A DNA stretch of 47,820 nt from positions 1-47,820 of the forward strand of contig JAUIBL010000031.1 in assembly GCA_030428355.1 (NCBI GenBank), in the 5' to 3' direction. Of the stretch, positions 15,614 to 24,424 are shown in pieces. The DNA is from Alphaproteobacteria bacterium. GTDB lineage: Bacteria; Pseudomonadota; Alphaproteobacteria; Rhodobacterales; Rhodobacteraceae. The notes under the pieces were generated by a model that did not search any database, was not told where the DNA came from, and saw nothing but the letters and a program-made list of their open reading frames with translations. The position numbers were made by a program, and so were the translations under genes. Every line of letters starts with the position of its first letter. The stretch's first letter is position 1.

Positions 15614-17299
15614 ATGGCATTGGACGAACGCAAAGGTGTTTGGAAATCCGGACGCGGCAAGGGCCGCAAGACGCCGAAGGGCCGTCAATATACCGATGAG
15701 GCCTTGGCCGAGGTGCAGGCGCTTCTTGGCGACCGCCCCCGTCGCCGCGATTTGCTGATCGAATTCCTGCATCTGATTCAGGACGCGTACGGCAATTTGT
15801 CTGCCGCACATCTGCGTGCGCTGGCCGAAGAGATGCGCCTGAGCATGGCCGAGGTCTATGAGGTCGCCACCTTCTACGCCCATTTCGATGTGGTGAAAGA
15901 AGGCGAGACCCCGCCGCCTGCGCTGACCATCCGCGTCTGCGACTCGCTGTCCTGCGAACTGGCGGGCGCGCAACAGTTGATGACGGCGCTGGAAGAGGGG
16001 CTCGACCCCACGCAGGTCCGCGTTGTCCGCGCGCCCTGCATGGGCCGCTGCGACACCGCCCCGGTGCTGGAACTGGGCCACAACCACATCGACCACGCCA
16101 CTCCGGAAAAGGTGCAGGCCGCCATCGCGGCGGGCGACACCCATGCGCATATCCCCGACTATCAGGATCTCAACGCCTACCTCAAAACCGGCGGCTATTC
16201 CGCGCTGATGGACCTCCGCGCCAATGGCAATTGGGAAGACGTCCAGGAACAGGTGCTGGCCTCCGGCCTGCGCGGTCTGGGCGGCGCGGGCTTCCCCTCG
16301 GGCAAGAAATGGGGCTTCGTGCGCGCCAATCCTGGCCCGCGTTACCTTGCCGTGAATGGAGACGAGGGCGAGCCGGGCACGTTCAAGGACCGCTTCTACC
16401 TCGAACGGGTGCCGCATCTTTTCCTTGAAGGCATGCTGATCGCCGCCTGGGCGGTCGAGGCCGAGACCTGCTTCATCTATATGCGCGACGAATACCCGGC
16501 GGTTCTTGAAATCCTGCGCCGCGAGATCGCCGCCTTGGAAGCCACCGGCATGGTCGCCCCCGGCTATATCGACCTGCGCCGAGGGGCGGGGGCCTATATC
16601 TGCGGCGAAGAATCCGCGATGATCGAATCCATCGAAGGCAAACGCGGCATGCCGCGCCACCGCCCGCCCTTCGTGGCGCAGGTCGGCATCTTCAACCGCC
16701 CCACGCTGGTGCATAACGTGGAAACCCTCTACTGGGTCGCCCGCGTCTGCCGCGAAGGGCCGGAATGCCTCAGCAGCACTGAAAAGAACGGACGCAAAGG
16801 CTTGCGCTCCTACTCGGTGTCGGGCCGCGTTGCCAATCCGGGGGTCTACCTGCTGCCTGCAGGCAGCACGATCACCGACATCATTGACGCCGCAGGTGGC
16901 ATGGCCGAGGGCCACAGCTTCAAGGCCTATCAACCCGGTGGCCCGTCATCGGGTATCCTGCCCGCGTCGATGAACGACGTGCCCTTGGATTTCGACACGC
17001 TGCAACCGCACGGCTCCTTCATCGGCTCCGCCGCTGTTGTGGTCCTGTCCGACAAAGACAGCGCCCGCGATGCTGCGCTCAACATGCTGCGCTTCTTCGA
17101 GGATGAATCCTGTGGGCAATGTACCCCCTGCCGCGTGGGCTGCGAAAAGGCGGTCAAACTGATGCAGGCCGAGCATTGGAACCAGCCGCTGCTCGAGGAA
17201 CTCTGCACCGCGATGGCCGATGCGTCGATCTGCGGGCTGGGGCAGGCCGCGCCAAACCCCATCCGTCTGACGATGAAGCATTTCCCGGACGAGGTCTGA
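15614..17299 (+). CDS. Formate dehydrogenase-type beta subunit, NuoE-NuoF fusion
   Basis: Diaphorase subunit of an NAD-linked enzyme, 561 residues. The NuoE-like half (about 30-170) has the [2Fe-2S] ligands in CDSLSC and CMGRC. The NuoF-like half (about 200-550) has GLGGAGFPSGKKW for NADH, NGDEGEPGTFKDR for FMN, and ESCGQCTPCRVGC plus DASICGLG for the [4Fe-4S] cluster. The fused layout and length match the beta subunit of methylotroph-type tungsten/molybdenum formate dehydrogenase 1 more than complex I, which keeps NuoE and NuoF apart. The molybdopterin alpha subunit normally next to it is absent; ftsY follows 63 bp downstream. The start at 15614 follows AGGGAAT. Confidence 0.85.
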   Translation: MALDERKGVWKSGRGKGRKTPKGRQYTDEALAEVQALLGDRPRRRDLLIEFLHLIQDAYGNLSAAHLRALAEEMRLSMAEVYEVATFYAHFDVVKEGETPPPALTIRVCDSLSCELAGAQQLMTALEEGLDPTQVRVVRAPCMGRCDTAPVLELGHNHIDHATPEKVQAAIAAGDTHAHIPDYQDLNAYLKTGGYSALMDLRANGNWEDVQEQVLASGLRGLGGAGFPSGKKWGFVRANPGPRYLAVNGDEGEPGTFKDRFYLERVPHLFLEGMLIAAWAVEAETCFIYMRDEYPAVLEILRREIAALEATGMVAPGYIDLRRGAGAYICGEESAMIESIEGKRGMPRHRPPFVAQVGIFNRPTLVHNVETLYWVARVCREGPECLSSTEKNGRKGLRSYSVSGRVANPGVYLLPAGSTITDIIDAAGGMAEGHSFKAYQPGGPSSGILPASMNDVPLDFDTLQPHGSFIGSAAVVVLSDKDSARDAALNMLRFFEDESCGQCTPCRVGCEKAVKLMQAEHWNQPLLEELCTAMADASICGLGQAAPNPIRLTMKHFPDEV

Positions 17300-17362
17300 G
17301 CCTTCCATCTTGCCCGGATAAGGACTAGGTGAAGGGGAACGACGCAGACACGGACGGTCCCC

Positions 17363-18760
17363 ATGTCCTTTTTCGGCAAGCTGAAATCCAAGCTCTTCAA
17401 ATCCTCGTCCAAGCTGGACGAGGGGTTGGACGCCATCGTTTCCGACGGAGGCGAGGAAACCCCGACCCCCGAAGCGCCGCCCCCCAGCGACCCGACCCCG
17501 CCATCCCGGCCAGAGCCGCAAACGCCGCCGCCGGACGTGCCCGCACCGCCGACGCCGGAAGAGGTGCCTGAACCAGACCTGCCCGAACCCGAAGCGCCCT
17601 CCGAAGTGCCGCAGCCCGACCTGCCAGAGCCGGAAGCCCCGCAGGAAATCCCGCAGCCTGATCTGCCGCAGGACACGCCGCCTTCACCCGGCCCGGACAT
17701 GCCCGCGCCCGAGCCGACCCCGGTCAGCCCGCCACCTTCTCCGGTGGAGACCCCACGCCCCAGCGACCCGATCCCGTCCCCGCCCACCGAAGTGCAACCC
17801 GCTGCGCCGCTGGAAATCCCCGTGCAATCGGTGGGTCTTGTCGACGAAACCCCGGTCGCCGAGGCGCGCAAACCCGGCTTCCTTGGCCGCCTTCTGGGGC
17901 GTACGGCCGCCCCCACCGAAATCCGGCGCGAGCTCGACGACGACATGCTGGAACAGCTCGAAGAGCTGCTGATCCAGGCCGATATGGGCGTCGACACGTC
18001 GCTGCGCGTGACCGCCAACATCGCCGAAGGCCGCTTTGGCAAGAAACTCAGCGTGCGCGAGATCAAGGAATTGCTGGCAGGCGAAGTGGCCCGCATCATG
18101 GACCCGGTCGCCAAGCCGATGCCGCTTTACCCGACCAAGCCGCAGGTGGTGCTGGTCGTGGGTGTGAACGGTTCGGGCAAGACCACAACCATCGGCAAGC
18201 TCGCAAGCCAGTTCCGCGCGGCGGGCAAGAATGTGGTGATCGCGGCAGGCGACACCTTCCGCGCCGCCGCTGTCGAACAATTGCAGGTCTGGGGCGACCG
18301 CGCCGGTGTGCCGGTGCTGACCGCGCCGGAAGGCTCAGACCCGGCCAGCTTGGCCTTTGATGCCATGACAAAGGCTCAGGCCGAAGGTGCGGATCTCTTG
18401 ATGATCGACACCGCAGGGCGGTTGCAGAACCGTCAGGACCTGATGGAGGAACTGGCCAAGATCGTCCGCGTGATCCGCAAGAAGGACCCCGACGCGCCGC
18501 ACAACACGCTTCTGGTGCTCGACGCCACGACCGGCCAGAACGCGCTGAGCCAGGTCGAGACCTTCCAGAAACTCGCCGATGTCACGGGCCTCGTGATGAC
18601 CAAACTCGACGGCACCGCCAAGGGCGGGGTTCTGGTGGCACTTGCGGACAAGTTCGGCCTGCCGATCCACGCCATTGGCGTCGGCGAACAGATCGACGAC
18701 CTGCAACCTTTCGACCCCGAGGAATTTGCCGCCGCCCTGACGGGGCTTGGCACCGAATGA
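17363..18760 (+). CDS. ftsY: Signal recognition particle receptor FtsY
   Basis: SRP receptor GTPase at the inner membrane, 465 residues. The first 160 residues are an acidic, proline-rich region (many PEPDLPEPE-like repeats) used for membrane contact. The NG domain follows: GVNGSGKTTTIGKLA (P-loop, about 266-280), DTFRAAAVEQL, DTAGRLQNRQDLMEEL, TKLDGTAKGG and the C-terminal GVGEQIDDLQPFDPEEFA. The N-terminal MSFFGKLKSKLFKSSSKL would form an amphipathic membrane anchor. The same-strand gene upstream is the orphan diaphorase subunit. Confidence 0.97.
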   Translation: MSFFGKLKSKLFKSSSKLDEGLDAIVSDGGEETPTPEAPPPSDPTPPSRPEPQTPPPDVPAPPTPEEVPEPDLPEPEAPSEVPQPDLPEPEAPQEIPQPDLPQDTPPSPGPDMPAPEPTPVSPPPSPVETPRPSDPIPSPPTEVQPAAPLEIPVQSVGLVDETPVAEARKPGFLGRLLGRTAAPTEIRRELDDDMLEQLEELLIQADMGVDTSLRVTANIAEGRFGKKLSVREIKELLAGEVARIMDPVAKPMPLYPTKPQVVLVVGVNGSGKTTTIGKLASQFRAAGKNVVIAAGDTFRAAAVEQLQVWGDRAGVPVLTAPEGSDPASLAFDAMTKAQAEGADLLMIDTAGRLQNRQDLMEELAKIVRVIRKKDPDAPHNTLLVLDATTGQNALSQVETFQKLADVTGLVMTKLDGTAKGGVLVALADKFGLPIHAIGVGEQIDDLQPFDPEEFAAALTGLGTE

Positions 18761-18775
18761 GTCTTTCTCCGGTTT

Positions 18776-18846
18776 CCAAATACTTCGGGGTGAGGCGCGC
18801 AGCGCGGAGGGGCAGCGCCCCTGAGACGGATTTTGCAAAATCCGTC
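18776..18846. repeat. Composite repeat: tail motif plus two hairpins
   Basis: From left: CCAAATACTTCGGGG (the reverse complement of the tail motif also seen at 26226 and 29467), an AGGGGC-AGC-GCCCCT hairpin (18808-18822), and a perfect 22-bp palindrome centred on GGATTTTGCAAAATCC (18825-18846). It fills most of the gap between ftsY and the EamA gene, with no T-run. Confidence 0.75.
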
Positions 18847-18854
18847 CGCCGCCC

Positions 18855-19760
18855 ATGATCAGCGACTGGCTTGTTTCCATCGAAGGCACCGAGGCCGGTC
18901 AGCAGCTTGCCCTCTGGCTGGCGCTTCTGGCCGCCGTTCTGCACGCCGCGTTCGGCGCTCTGCAGAAGGGCAAACATGACCCGTGGATGTCGCGCGGTGC
19001 GATCGACATCAGCTACGGGCTGATGGCGGCCCCCTTTGCGCTGTTCGTGGTTCCTTGGCCAGAACCCCATATGTGGCCGATCTTCGCGGGCGCGTTCATC
19101 ATCCATCTGGGCTACAAGCTCCTTCAGGCGCAGGCCTACACCAAGGGTGCCTTCACCGTGGTCTACCCGGTGGTGCGCGGCACCGGGCCGCTTTTTGCGG
19201 TCATCGGCGCCTACCTGATCTTCGGGGAGGTCTTCACCGGCACGCAATGGCTGGGCCTTGCCGTATTGCTCGCGGGCATCTTCGGCCTTGCGGTCTACAA
19301 CCTGATCTTTCTTGAAACCGCCCGCGACACGCTGCCTGCCGCGCTGGCTCTGGCCGTGGCCACAGGCCTTTTTGTCGCGCTATACACCACCTATGACGCC
19401 TACGGCATCCGCGCCACCGCTGATCCGTTCACCTTTCTGGCGTGGTTCTTCATGATCGACGGCATCGCCATGCCAATCATTGCAGCACTGCGCTATCGCA
19501 ACATGACTTACAAACCCGCCCTCGGCCCGCTGGCTGTCAGAGGTGTGACCGGTGGGCTGGTGGCTTTTTTCAGTTTCGGCTCCATCATGGTGGCCACACG
19601 CCTTGACCAGGTGGGCGAAGCGGCGGTGCTGCGCGAGACATCGACCGTCTTTGCCGCGATCATCGGTTGGGTGTTCCTGAAGGAAACCGTGGGTCCGCGA
19701 AGGATTGCGCTCATGGCCCTGATCGCGCTAGGGGCTGTCATCGTGGAATTCGGAGGCTGA
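18855..19760 (+). CDS. EamA/DMT-type permease
   Basis: Inner-membrane permease of the drug/metabolite transporter superfamily, 301 residues, with about nine to ten hydrophobic segments in two EamA halves; the second half ends VFAAIIGWVFLKETVGPRRIALMALIALGAVIVEF (read in parts). GAFTVVYPVVRGTGPLFAVIGAYLIFGE marks the end of the first half. The substrate is unknown. The downstream yciB starts 3 bp after its stop and takes its ribosome-binding site (GGAGG) from the last codons of this gene, so the two are coupled. Confidence 0.87.
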   Translation: MISDWLVSIEGTEAGQQLALWLALLAAVLHAAFGALQKGKHDPWMSRGAIDISYGLMAAPFALFVVPWPEPHMWPIFAGAFIIHLGYKLLQAQAYTKGAFTVVYPVVRGTGPLFAVIGAYLIFGEVFTGTQWLGLAVLLAGIFGLAVYNLIFLETARDTLPAALALAVATGLFVALYTTYDAYGIRATADPFTFLAWFFMIDGIAMPIIAALRYRNMTYKPALGPLAVRGVTGGLVAFFSFGSIMVATRLDQVGEAAVLRETSTVFAAIIGWVFLKETVGPRRIALMALIALGAVIVEFGG

Positions 19761-19763
19761 GAC

Positions 19764-20363
19764 TTGGCACAACGGCATGTCCCGCAATGGGTGAAATCGG
19801 CGCTGGAACTGGGCCCGGTGATCGGGTTCTTCGTCGCCTATCTCTGGATCAAGGACGAGGTGTTCACCTTCGGCGGCACCGAGTATGAAGGGTTCATCGT
19901 CGCAACCGCCCTTTTCATCCCGGTGATTCTTGCCTCGATGGGCGTGCTCTGGTGGCTCACGGGGCATATCAGCCGGATGCAGATCGTCACGGCCGTTCTG
20001 GTTGTGGTGTTCGGCGGGCTGACCGTCTGGCTCAACGATGACCGGTTCATCAAGATGAAACCCACGATGGTCTATCTTCTCTTGGGTGGACTTCTTGCCA
20101 TCGGTCTCCTGCGTGGCCAAAGTTACCTGCGCGTGGTGATGGGGGAACTTCTGCCGATGGAGCAGGAGGGCTGGATGATCCTGACCAAGCGCATGACCGG
20201 GTTCTTCTTCCTGCTGGCCGCGTCGAACGAGATCATCTGGCGCACGCAAAGCACCGAAGTCTGGGTCTATTTCGAGACCTTCGTTCTGACCGGGGCCACA
20301 TTCGTGTTCTTTATCGCGCAGGCCGGGCTGATCCAGAAATACAGCACCGCCGAGGAAGACTAA
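19764..20363 (+). CDS. yciB: Septation protein A / YciB family membrane protein
   Basis: Inner-membrane protein of 199 residues with about five to six hydrophobic segments. LELGPVIGFFVAYLW and TVWLNDDRFIKMKPTMVYLL are family hallmarks; E. coli YciB affects cell-envelope synthesis and septation. The start is TTG at 19764: it lies 7 bases after GGAGG (19752-19756) and gives the family N-terminus. Its TAA overlaps the opposite-strand Lrp stop by 4 bp. Confidence 0.92.
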   Translation: MAQRHVPQWVKSALELGPVIGFFVAYLWIKDEVFTFGGTEYEGFIVATALFIPVILASMGVLWWLTGHISRMQIVTAVLVVVFGGLTVWLNDDRFIKMKPTMVYLLLGGLLAIGLLRGQSYLRVVMGELLPMEQEGWMILTKRMTGFFFLLAASNEIIWRTQSTEVWVYFETFVLTGATFVFFIAQAGLIQKYSTAEED

Positions 20364-20800
20364 CCCCGCCTGTCGATCTTGGTCGTCAGGTGGATGAAAC
20401 TTTCCGAGCTTTGAACGCCTTTCGCCTCGGCAATATTGTCCAGGGTGCGGTCCAGATCCTGCGTCGTCTTTGCACTGATCTCGACCACCAGATCCACCCG
20501 CCCGGACACGGTGAACACCGCCTCCACATTCGTCAGCGACTGCAGCCGTGACAGAACCGCAGGCCCGGTGCGCGGCGCGATCGACACCAGCACGGTCGCC
20601 CGGATGGGCGCGGCCAGCGCATCGCCGCCGCGCAGGGTGAACCCGGCGATCACGCCCCGTTCCAGCAACCGGTCGATGCGTGTCTGCACCGTGGTGCGGG
20701 CCAGACCCAGCTTGCGGGCCAGTTCCGCCACCGGCATCCGCGCGTCGCGGCGCAGGAGGGCGATCAATTCGGCGTCTGTTTCGTCGATCTGAAAGCTCAT
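20360..20800 (-). CDS. Lrp/AsnC-family transcriptional regulator
   Basis: Feast/famine regulator of 146 residues. The winged helix (about 5-60) includes IDETDAELIALLRRDARMP and LARKLGLARTTVQTRIDRLL; the RAM ligand/oligomerisation domain follows (APIRATVLVSI, VFTVSGRVDLVVEI). It is divergent from a PLP-dependent ornithine/lysine decarboxylase across 103 bp, which makes that gene its likely target. Its TAG overlaps the yciB stop on the other strand. The ATG at 20800 fits the family start MSFQIDETD. Confidence 0.92.
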   Translation of the reverse strand: MSFQIDETDAELIALLRRDARMPVAELARKLGLARTTVQTRIDRLLERGVIAGFTLRGGDALAAPIRATVLVSIAPRTGPAVLSRLQSLTNVEAVFTVSGRVDLVVEISAKTTQDLDRTLDNIAEAKGVQSSESFIHLTTKIDRRG

Positions 20801-20903
20801 TCCGTCAGTCTGAGCGCAAATGAGTCTGTTTTGCAAGAACTGCCGACACAAACCGACGAGGGCCGCAGGCACAGTTGAGAAAACAGAACCATATGAGGCA
20901 GTC

Positions 20904-22085
20904 ATGGTTGCAGGGGCACAAGACAACACGGATGCGCGGTTCGACCGCGCACGCGTCGCAACGCTGATCCAGAGCACTCAGCCGGATGATCCGCTGGCGA
21001 TCCTGCGGCCCGAGGTCCTGCGGCGCACGGCGCATAGCTTTCTGCGCGGCTTTCCCGGACAGGTCAGCTACGCGGTCAAGGCCAATCCGGCCCCCGACAT
21101 CCTGCACATTCTGGTGCAGTCCGGGATCACCGTGTTCGACGTGGCCTCGGTGCCCGAGATGCTGGCCGTCCGCGCCATCTGCCCCTCGGCGCGGCTGCAT
21201 TATCATAACCCGGTCCGGTCCCTGTCCGAGATCGCGCAGGCCAAGGCACTGGGGGTTGCGTCCTGGTCGGTCGACCGGATGTCCGAACTCGACAAACTGG
21301 GCGACCTGCCCAAAGGCACCGAGGTCGCGGTGCGCCTGTCGCTCAGGCGCGGAGGGGCCGCCTATGATTTCGGCAGCAAATTCGGGGCCGCGCCTGACGT
21401 TGCCGCAGACCTTCTGCGCGTGGTTGCAGCGCGGGGCCTGACCCCGTCGCTGACCTTCCATCCCGGCACGCAATGCACGGATCCGACAAGCTGGGCCGAC
21501 TACATCGCCGCGTCCGCCGACGTGGCCAAGGCCGCCGGTGTGACGCTGGCTTCGCTGAATGTGGGCGGTGGCTTTCCGTCCCTGCCGCGCGGCGGGGCGG
21601 CTTTGCGCCAGCGCCTGTTCGACACGATCGACGCTGCAACACAGGCGCATTTCCCGAACGCCACGCCGCAGCTTTGGTGCGAACCGGGGCGCGCGATGGT
21701 GGCCGAGGCGACGTGGCTCCTGCTGCGCGTCAAGGCGCGGGGCGACGGTGTTCTGACCCTGAATGACGGGCTTTACGGAGCTTTGGGCGAATGGCGCGAC
21801 ATGCCGGTGCCCAGCCGCCTGATCGCGCTTGATGCGCAAGGCCAGCCACTGGCGGGATCACCCAAACCCTTCATCATCTTCGGCCCTACCTGCGACAGCC
21901 TTGATCGGGTGCCTGACCCGTGGCGTCTGCCTGCCGCAATCGCGGAGGGGGATTATATCCTGATCACCGGGGCGGGCGCCTACAGTCTTGCGCTGGTCAC
22001 CCCGTTCAACGGCTATGGCACCTGCGATCTGGTGAACCTCGACTCTCTGCCCGATCCGTCTGGACAGTGCCGCCTCGCAGGCTAG
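20904..22085 (+). CDS. Ornithine/lysine decarboxylase (PLP, fold III)
   Basis: PLP-dependent decarboxylase of the eukaryotic-type ornithine decarboxylase group, 393 residues, likely making putrescine or cadaverine. SYAVKANPAPDIL contains the Schiff-base lysine (Lys59), TFHPGTQC the ring-stacking His, NVGGGFPSL the phosphate loop, CEPGRAMVAEA the pyridine-N acid, and FGPTCDSLD the catalytic Cys contributed to the partner subunit. Ornithine and lysine specificity cannot be told apart here. The ATG at 20904 was preferred to upstream frames that would run through the divergent promoter. Arms TCTGTTTT (20825-20832) and AAAACAGA (20880-20887) in the gap may be regulator sites. Confidence 0.87.
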   Translation: MVAGAQDNTDARFDRARVATLIQSTQPDDPLAILRPEVLRRTAHSFLRGFPGQVSYAVKANPAPDILHILVQSGITVFDVASVPEMLAVRAICPSARLHYHNPVRSLSEIAQAKALGVASWSVDRMSELDKLGDLPKGTEVAVRLSLRRGGAAYDFGSKFGAAPDVAADLLRVVAARGLTPSLTFHPGTQCTDPTSWADYIAASADVAKAAGVTLASLNVGGGFPSLPRGGAALRQRLFDTIDAATQAHFPNATPQLWCEPGRAMVAEATWLLLRVKARGDGVLTLNDGLYGALGEWRDMPVPSRLIALDAQGQPLAGSPKPFIIFGPTCDSLDRVPDPWRLPAAIAEGDYILITGAGAYSLALVTPFNGYGTCDLVNLDSLPDPSGQCRLAG

Positions 22086-22126
22086 TGTCCCTGCCGAAAG
22101 ACCAAGGTCACACGCGCGAGGGAAAC

Positions 22127-24424
22127 ATGGATAAATTTGGCAAGTCACAACCGGTGAAACGGGTCGAGGATGTGCGGTTTCTCACCGGGGCGGGGCGCTA
22201 TGTGGACGACATCGCCCCAGAGGATGCGCTTCGGGGGTATGTGTTCCGGTCGTCCGTGGCCCATGCCAGCATCGACACGCTGGACGTAACCGACGCGCGC
22301 GACGTGCCGGGGGTGCATCTGGTGCTGACGGCAGCCGATCTGGCCGCGGCGGGCTTCACCCAAGGTTTGTGGGGCACCACCGTCCCCAACCGCGACGGAT
22401 CGACAGGTGCCGCGCCTTTCCGCCCGATCCTTGCGACCGACACGGTGCGGCATGTGGGCGAGGCGTTGGCCTTCATCGTTGCCGACAGTCTTGAGGCGGC
22501 GCGTGACGCTGCAGAGCTGATCATCTTCGACTACACGGACAAGCCGGTGCATCTGGGCCTCGCCTCGGGTGGAGAGCCACTGCATGCCGAGGCCCCGCGC
22601 AACGTGGCTTTCGACTGGGGCATGGGCGACGAAGCCGCGACAGCGGAGGCGTTCAAGACCGCGCACCGCACCGTCAGCCTTGATGTCGAGGACAACCGCA
22701 TCATCGTGAACGCGATGGAGCCGCGCGGCTGTTATGCCGAGATGGAAGGCGGTCGCCTGCATGTGGCGATCAACGCACAGGGCGTGTGGGAGCACAAGAA
22801 ACACCTCGCGCGTGTTCTGAACATGGCCGAAGAGGACATCCGCGTCACCAACCCCGACACGGGAGGCGGTTTCGGGATGAAGGGCATGCCCCATCCCGAG
22901 AATTTCCTGACCGCCATCGCATGCAAGATGCTGGGCCAACCGGTGCGCTGGATGTCGGAACGCACCGAGGCGATGCTCGCGGACAATGCGGGACGCGATC
23001 TGCGACACACGGCTGAACTGGCGTTTGACGAAAACAACCGCATCACCGCTTACCGGGTGCAGACAGTGGCCAATATGGGGGCCTACAATTCCCATTTTGC
23101 ACAAGCGATCCAGACCAATCTGTTCGCCAAGGTGCTGATGGGGGTCTATGACGTGCAAACCTCGTGGTTGCAGGTCGAAGGCGTTTATACCAACACCACG
23201 CCGGTCGATGCCTATCGCGGGGCCGGGCGTCCCGAGGCGATTTACCTGTTGGAGCGCGTCATGGACCGCGCCGCGCGCGAACTGGCTCTGGACCCGTGGG
23301 AATTGCGCCGGATCAACTTCATCAAGCCGCACCAGTTTCCCTACAAGACCACAACGGGCGAGACCTACGATGTGGGCGATTTCGAGCGTGTACTCTCCCG
23401 CGCCGAAAGCTTTGCCGACCGCGCCGGGTTCGCCTCCCGCCGCGCCGCGTCCGAGGCCGAAGGCAAACTGCGCGGGCTGGGCCTGTGTTACTACATCGAA
23501 AGCATCCTTGGTGCGCCGGTCGAGGACGTGAAAGTCACCTTTGACGAGGATGGCGGCGCGTCGATCTATGTCGGCACGCAGTCGAACGGGCAGGGGCACG
23601 AAACCGTGTTCACGCAGTTCCTGTCCGACCAGACAGGCATCCCGGCGCATATGATCCGCTTCGTTCAGGGTGACAGCGACTTGATTGCACGCGGTGGCGG
23701 TACAGGGGGGTCACGTTCGGTGACGATCCAGAACACGGCCACGCTTGCGGCGGTCGAAAAGATCATCACCGCCTTCACAGCCTTCCTGGCCGAACAGAAC
23801 GGTGTGGACGAGGCCGAGATCAGCTTTGATGACGAACAGTTCCGCGTCGGCACATCGAATGTGACACCGACCATGCTCGAAGTCGCCCAGATGGCTCGCG
23901 AGGCGGGGCGGACGGATCTTCTGACCTTTGACGCGACGATCACGCTCGACGCCCGCAGCTTCCCCAACGGCGCCCATGTGGCCGAGGTCGAGATCGACCC
24001 CGATACCGGCCACGTGACCGTCGACCGCTACACGGTGGTGGATGATTTCGGCAACCTTATCAACCCGATGCTGGCCGAAGGTCAGGTGCATGGCGGGGTG
24101 GCCCAGGGGCTGGGGCAGGCGCTGACCGAACGGGTGGTCTATGATGAGGACGGGCAGCTCCTCACGGCAACGTTCATGGACTACGCGATGCCGCGCGCCG
24201 ATGATATTCCCATGATTGGGTTTACCACAGAAGCGACGCCGTCGGTCACCAACCCGATGGGCATGAAAGGCTGCGGCGAGGCGGGCACCGTCGGCGCGCT
24301 GGCCGCGGTCGCCAATGCGGTCCAGGACGCGATGTGGCAACGCGGCGTGCGGCAGGCCGACATGCCGTTCACGCCGCAGCGGGTCTGGGGCATGTTGCAG
24401 GATGCGCGCATCGCGGCTGAGTGA
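22127..24424 (+). CDS. CoxL-type (form II) molybdenum hydroxylase large subunit
   Basis: Molybdopterin-binding subunit of the xanthine oxidase superfamily, 765 residues. The N-terminal Ald_Xan_dh_C domain covers about 20-130; cofactor motifs are TGGGFGMKGMPHPE, AYRGAGRPEA (about residue 361), QSNGQGHETVFTQF and the catalytic Glu in GCGEAGTVGAL. The AYRGAGR loop marks form II, whereas true CO dehydrogenases have AYRCSFR, so CO oxidation should not be assumed. No medium (FAD) or small (2Fe-2S) subunit gene lies in the window, which is unusual. The DUF2235 gene overlaps its end. Confidence 0.88.
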   Translation: MDKFGKSQPVKRVEDVRFLTGAGRYVDDIAPEDALRGYVFRSSVAHASIDTLDVTDARDVPGVHLVLTAADLAAAGFTQGLWGTTVPNRDGSTGAAPFRPILATDTVRHVGEALAFIVADSLEAARDAAELIIFDYTDKPVHLGLASGGEPLHAEAPRNVAFDWGMGDEAATAEAFKTAHRTVSLDVEDNRIIVNAMEPRGCYAEMEGGRLHVAINAQGVWEHKKHLARVLNMAEEDIRVTNPDTGGGFGMKGMPHPENFLTAIACKMLGQPVRWMSERTEAMLADNAGRDLRHTAELAFDENNRITAYRVQTVANMGAYNSHFAQAIQTNLFAKVLMGVYDVQTSWLQVEGVYTNTTPVDAYRGAGRPEAIYLLERVMDRAARELALDPWELRRINFIKPHQFPYKTTTGETYDVGDFERVLSRAESFADRAGFASRRAASEAEGKLRGLGLCYYIESILGAPVEDVKVTFDEDGGASIYVGTQSNGQGHETVFTQFLSDQTGIPAHMIRFVQGDSDLIARGGGTGGSRSVTIQNTATLAAVEKIITAFTAFLAEQNGVDEAEISFDDEQFRVGTSNVTPTMLEVAQMAREAGRTDLLTFDATITLDARSFPNGAHVAEVEIDPDTGHVTVDRYTVVDDFGNLINPMLAEGQVHGGVAQGLGQALTERVVYDEDGQLLTATFMDYAMPRADDIPMIGFTTEATPSVTNPMGMKGCGEAGTVGALAAVANAVQDAMWQRGVRQADMPFTPQRVWGMLQDARIAAE

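Noticed and set aside
15278..16933. Open frame of 551 codons opposite the formate-dehydrogenase-type gene
   Set aside because: Shadow of the plus-strand gene; it also runs through the divergent promoter region.
22145..23650. Open frame of 501 codons opposite the CoxL-type gene
   Set aside because: Antisense shadow: rich in His, Arg and Gly, no recognisable domain, and the plus-strand gene has all cofactor motifs.
22127..24424. True CO dehydrogenase
   Set aside because: The active-site loop is AYRGAGR (form II), not AYRCSFR, and the other two subunits are missing.
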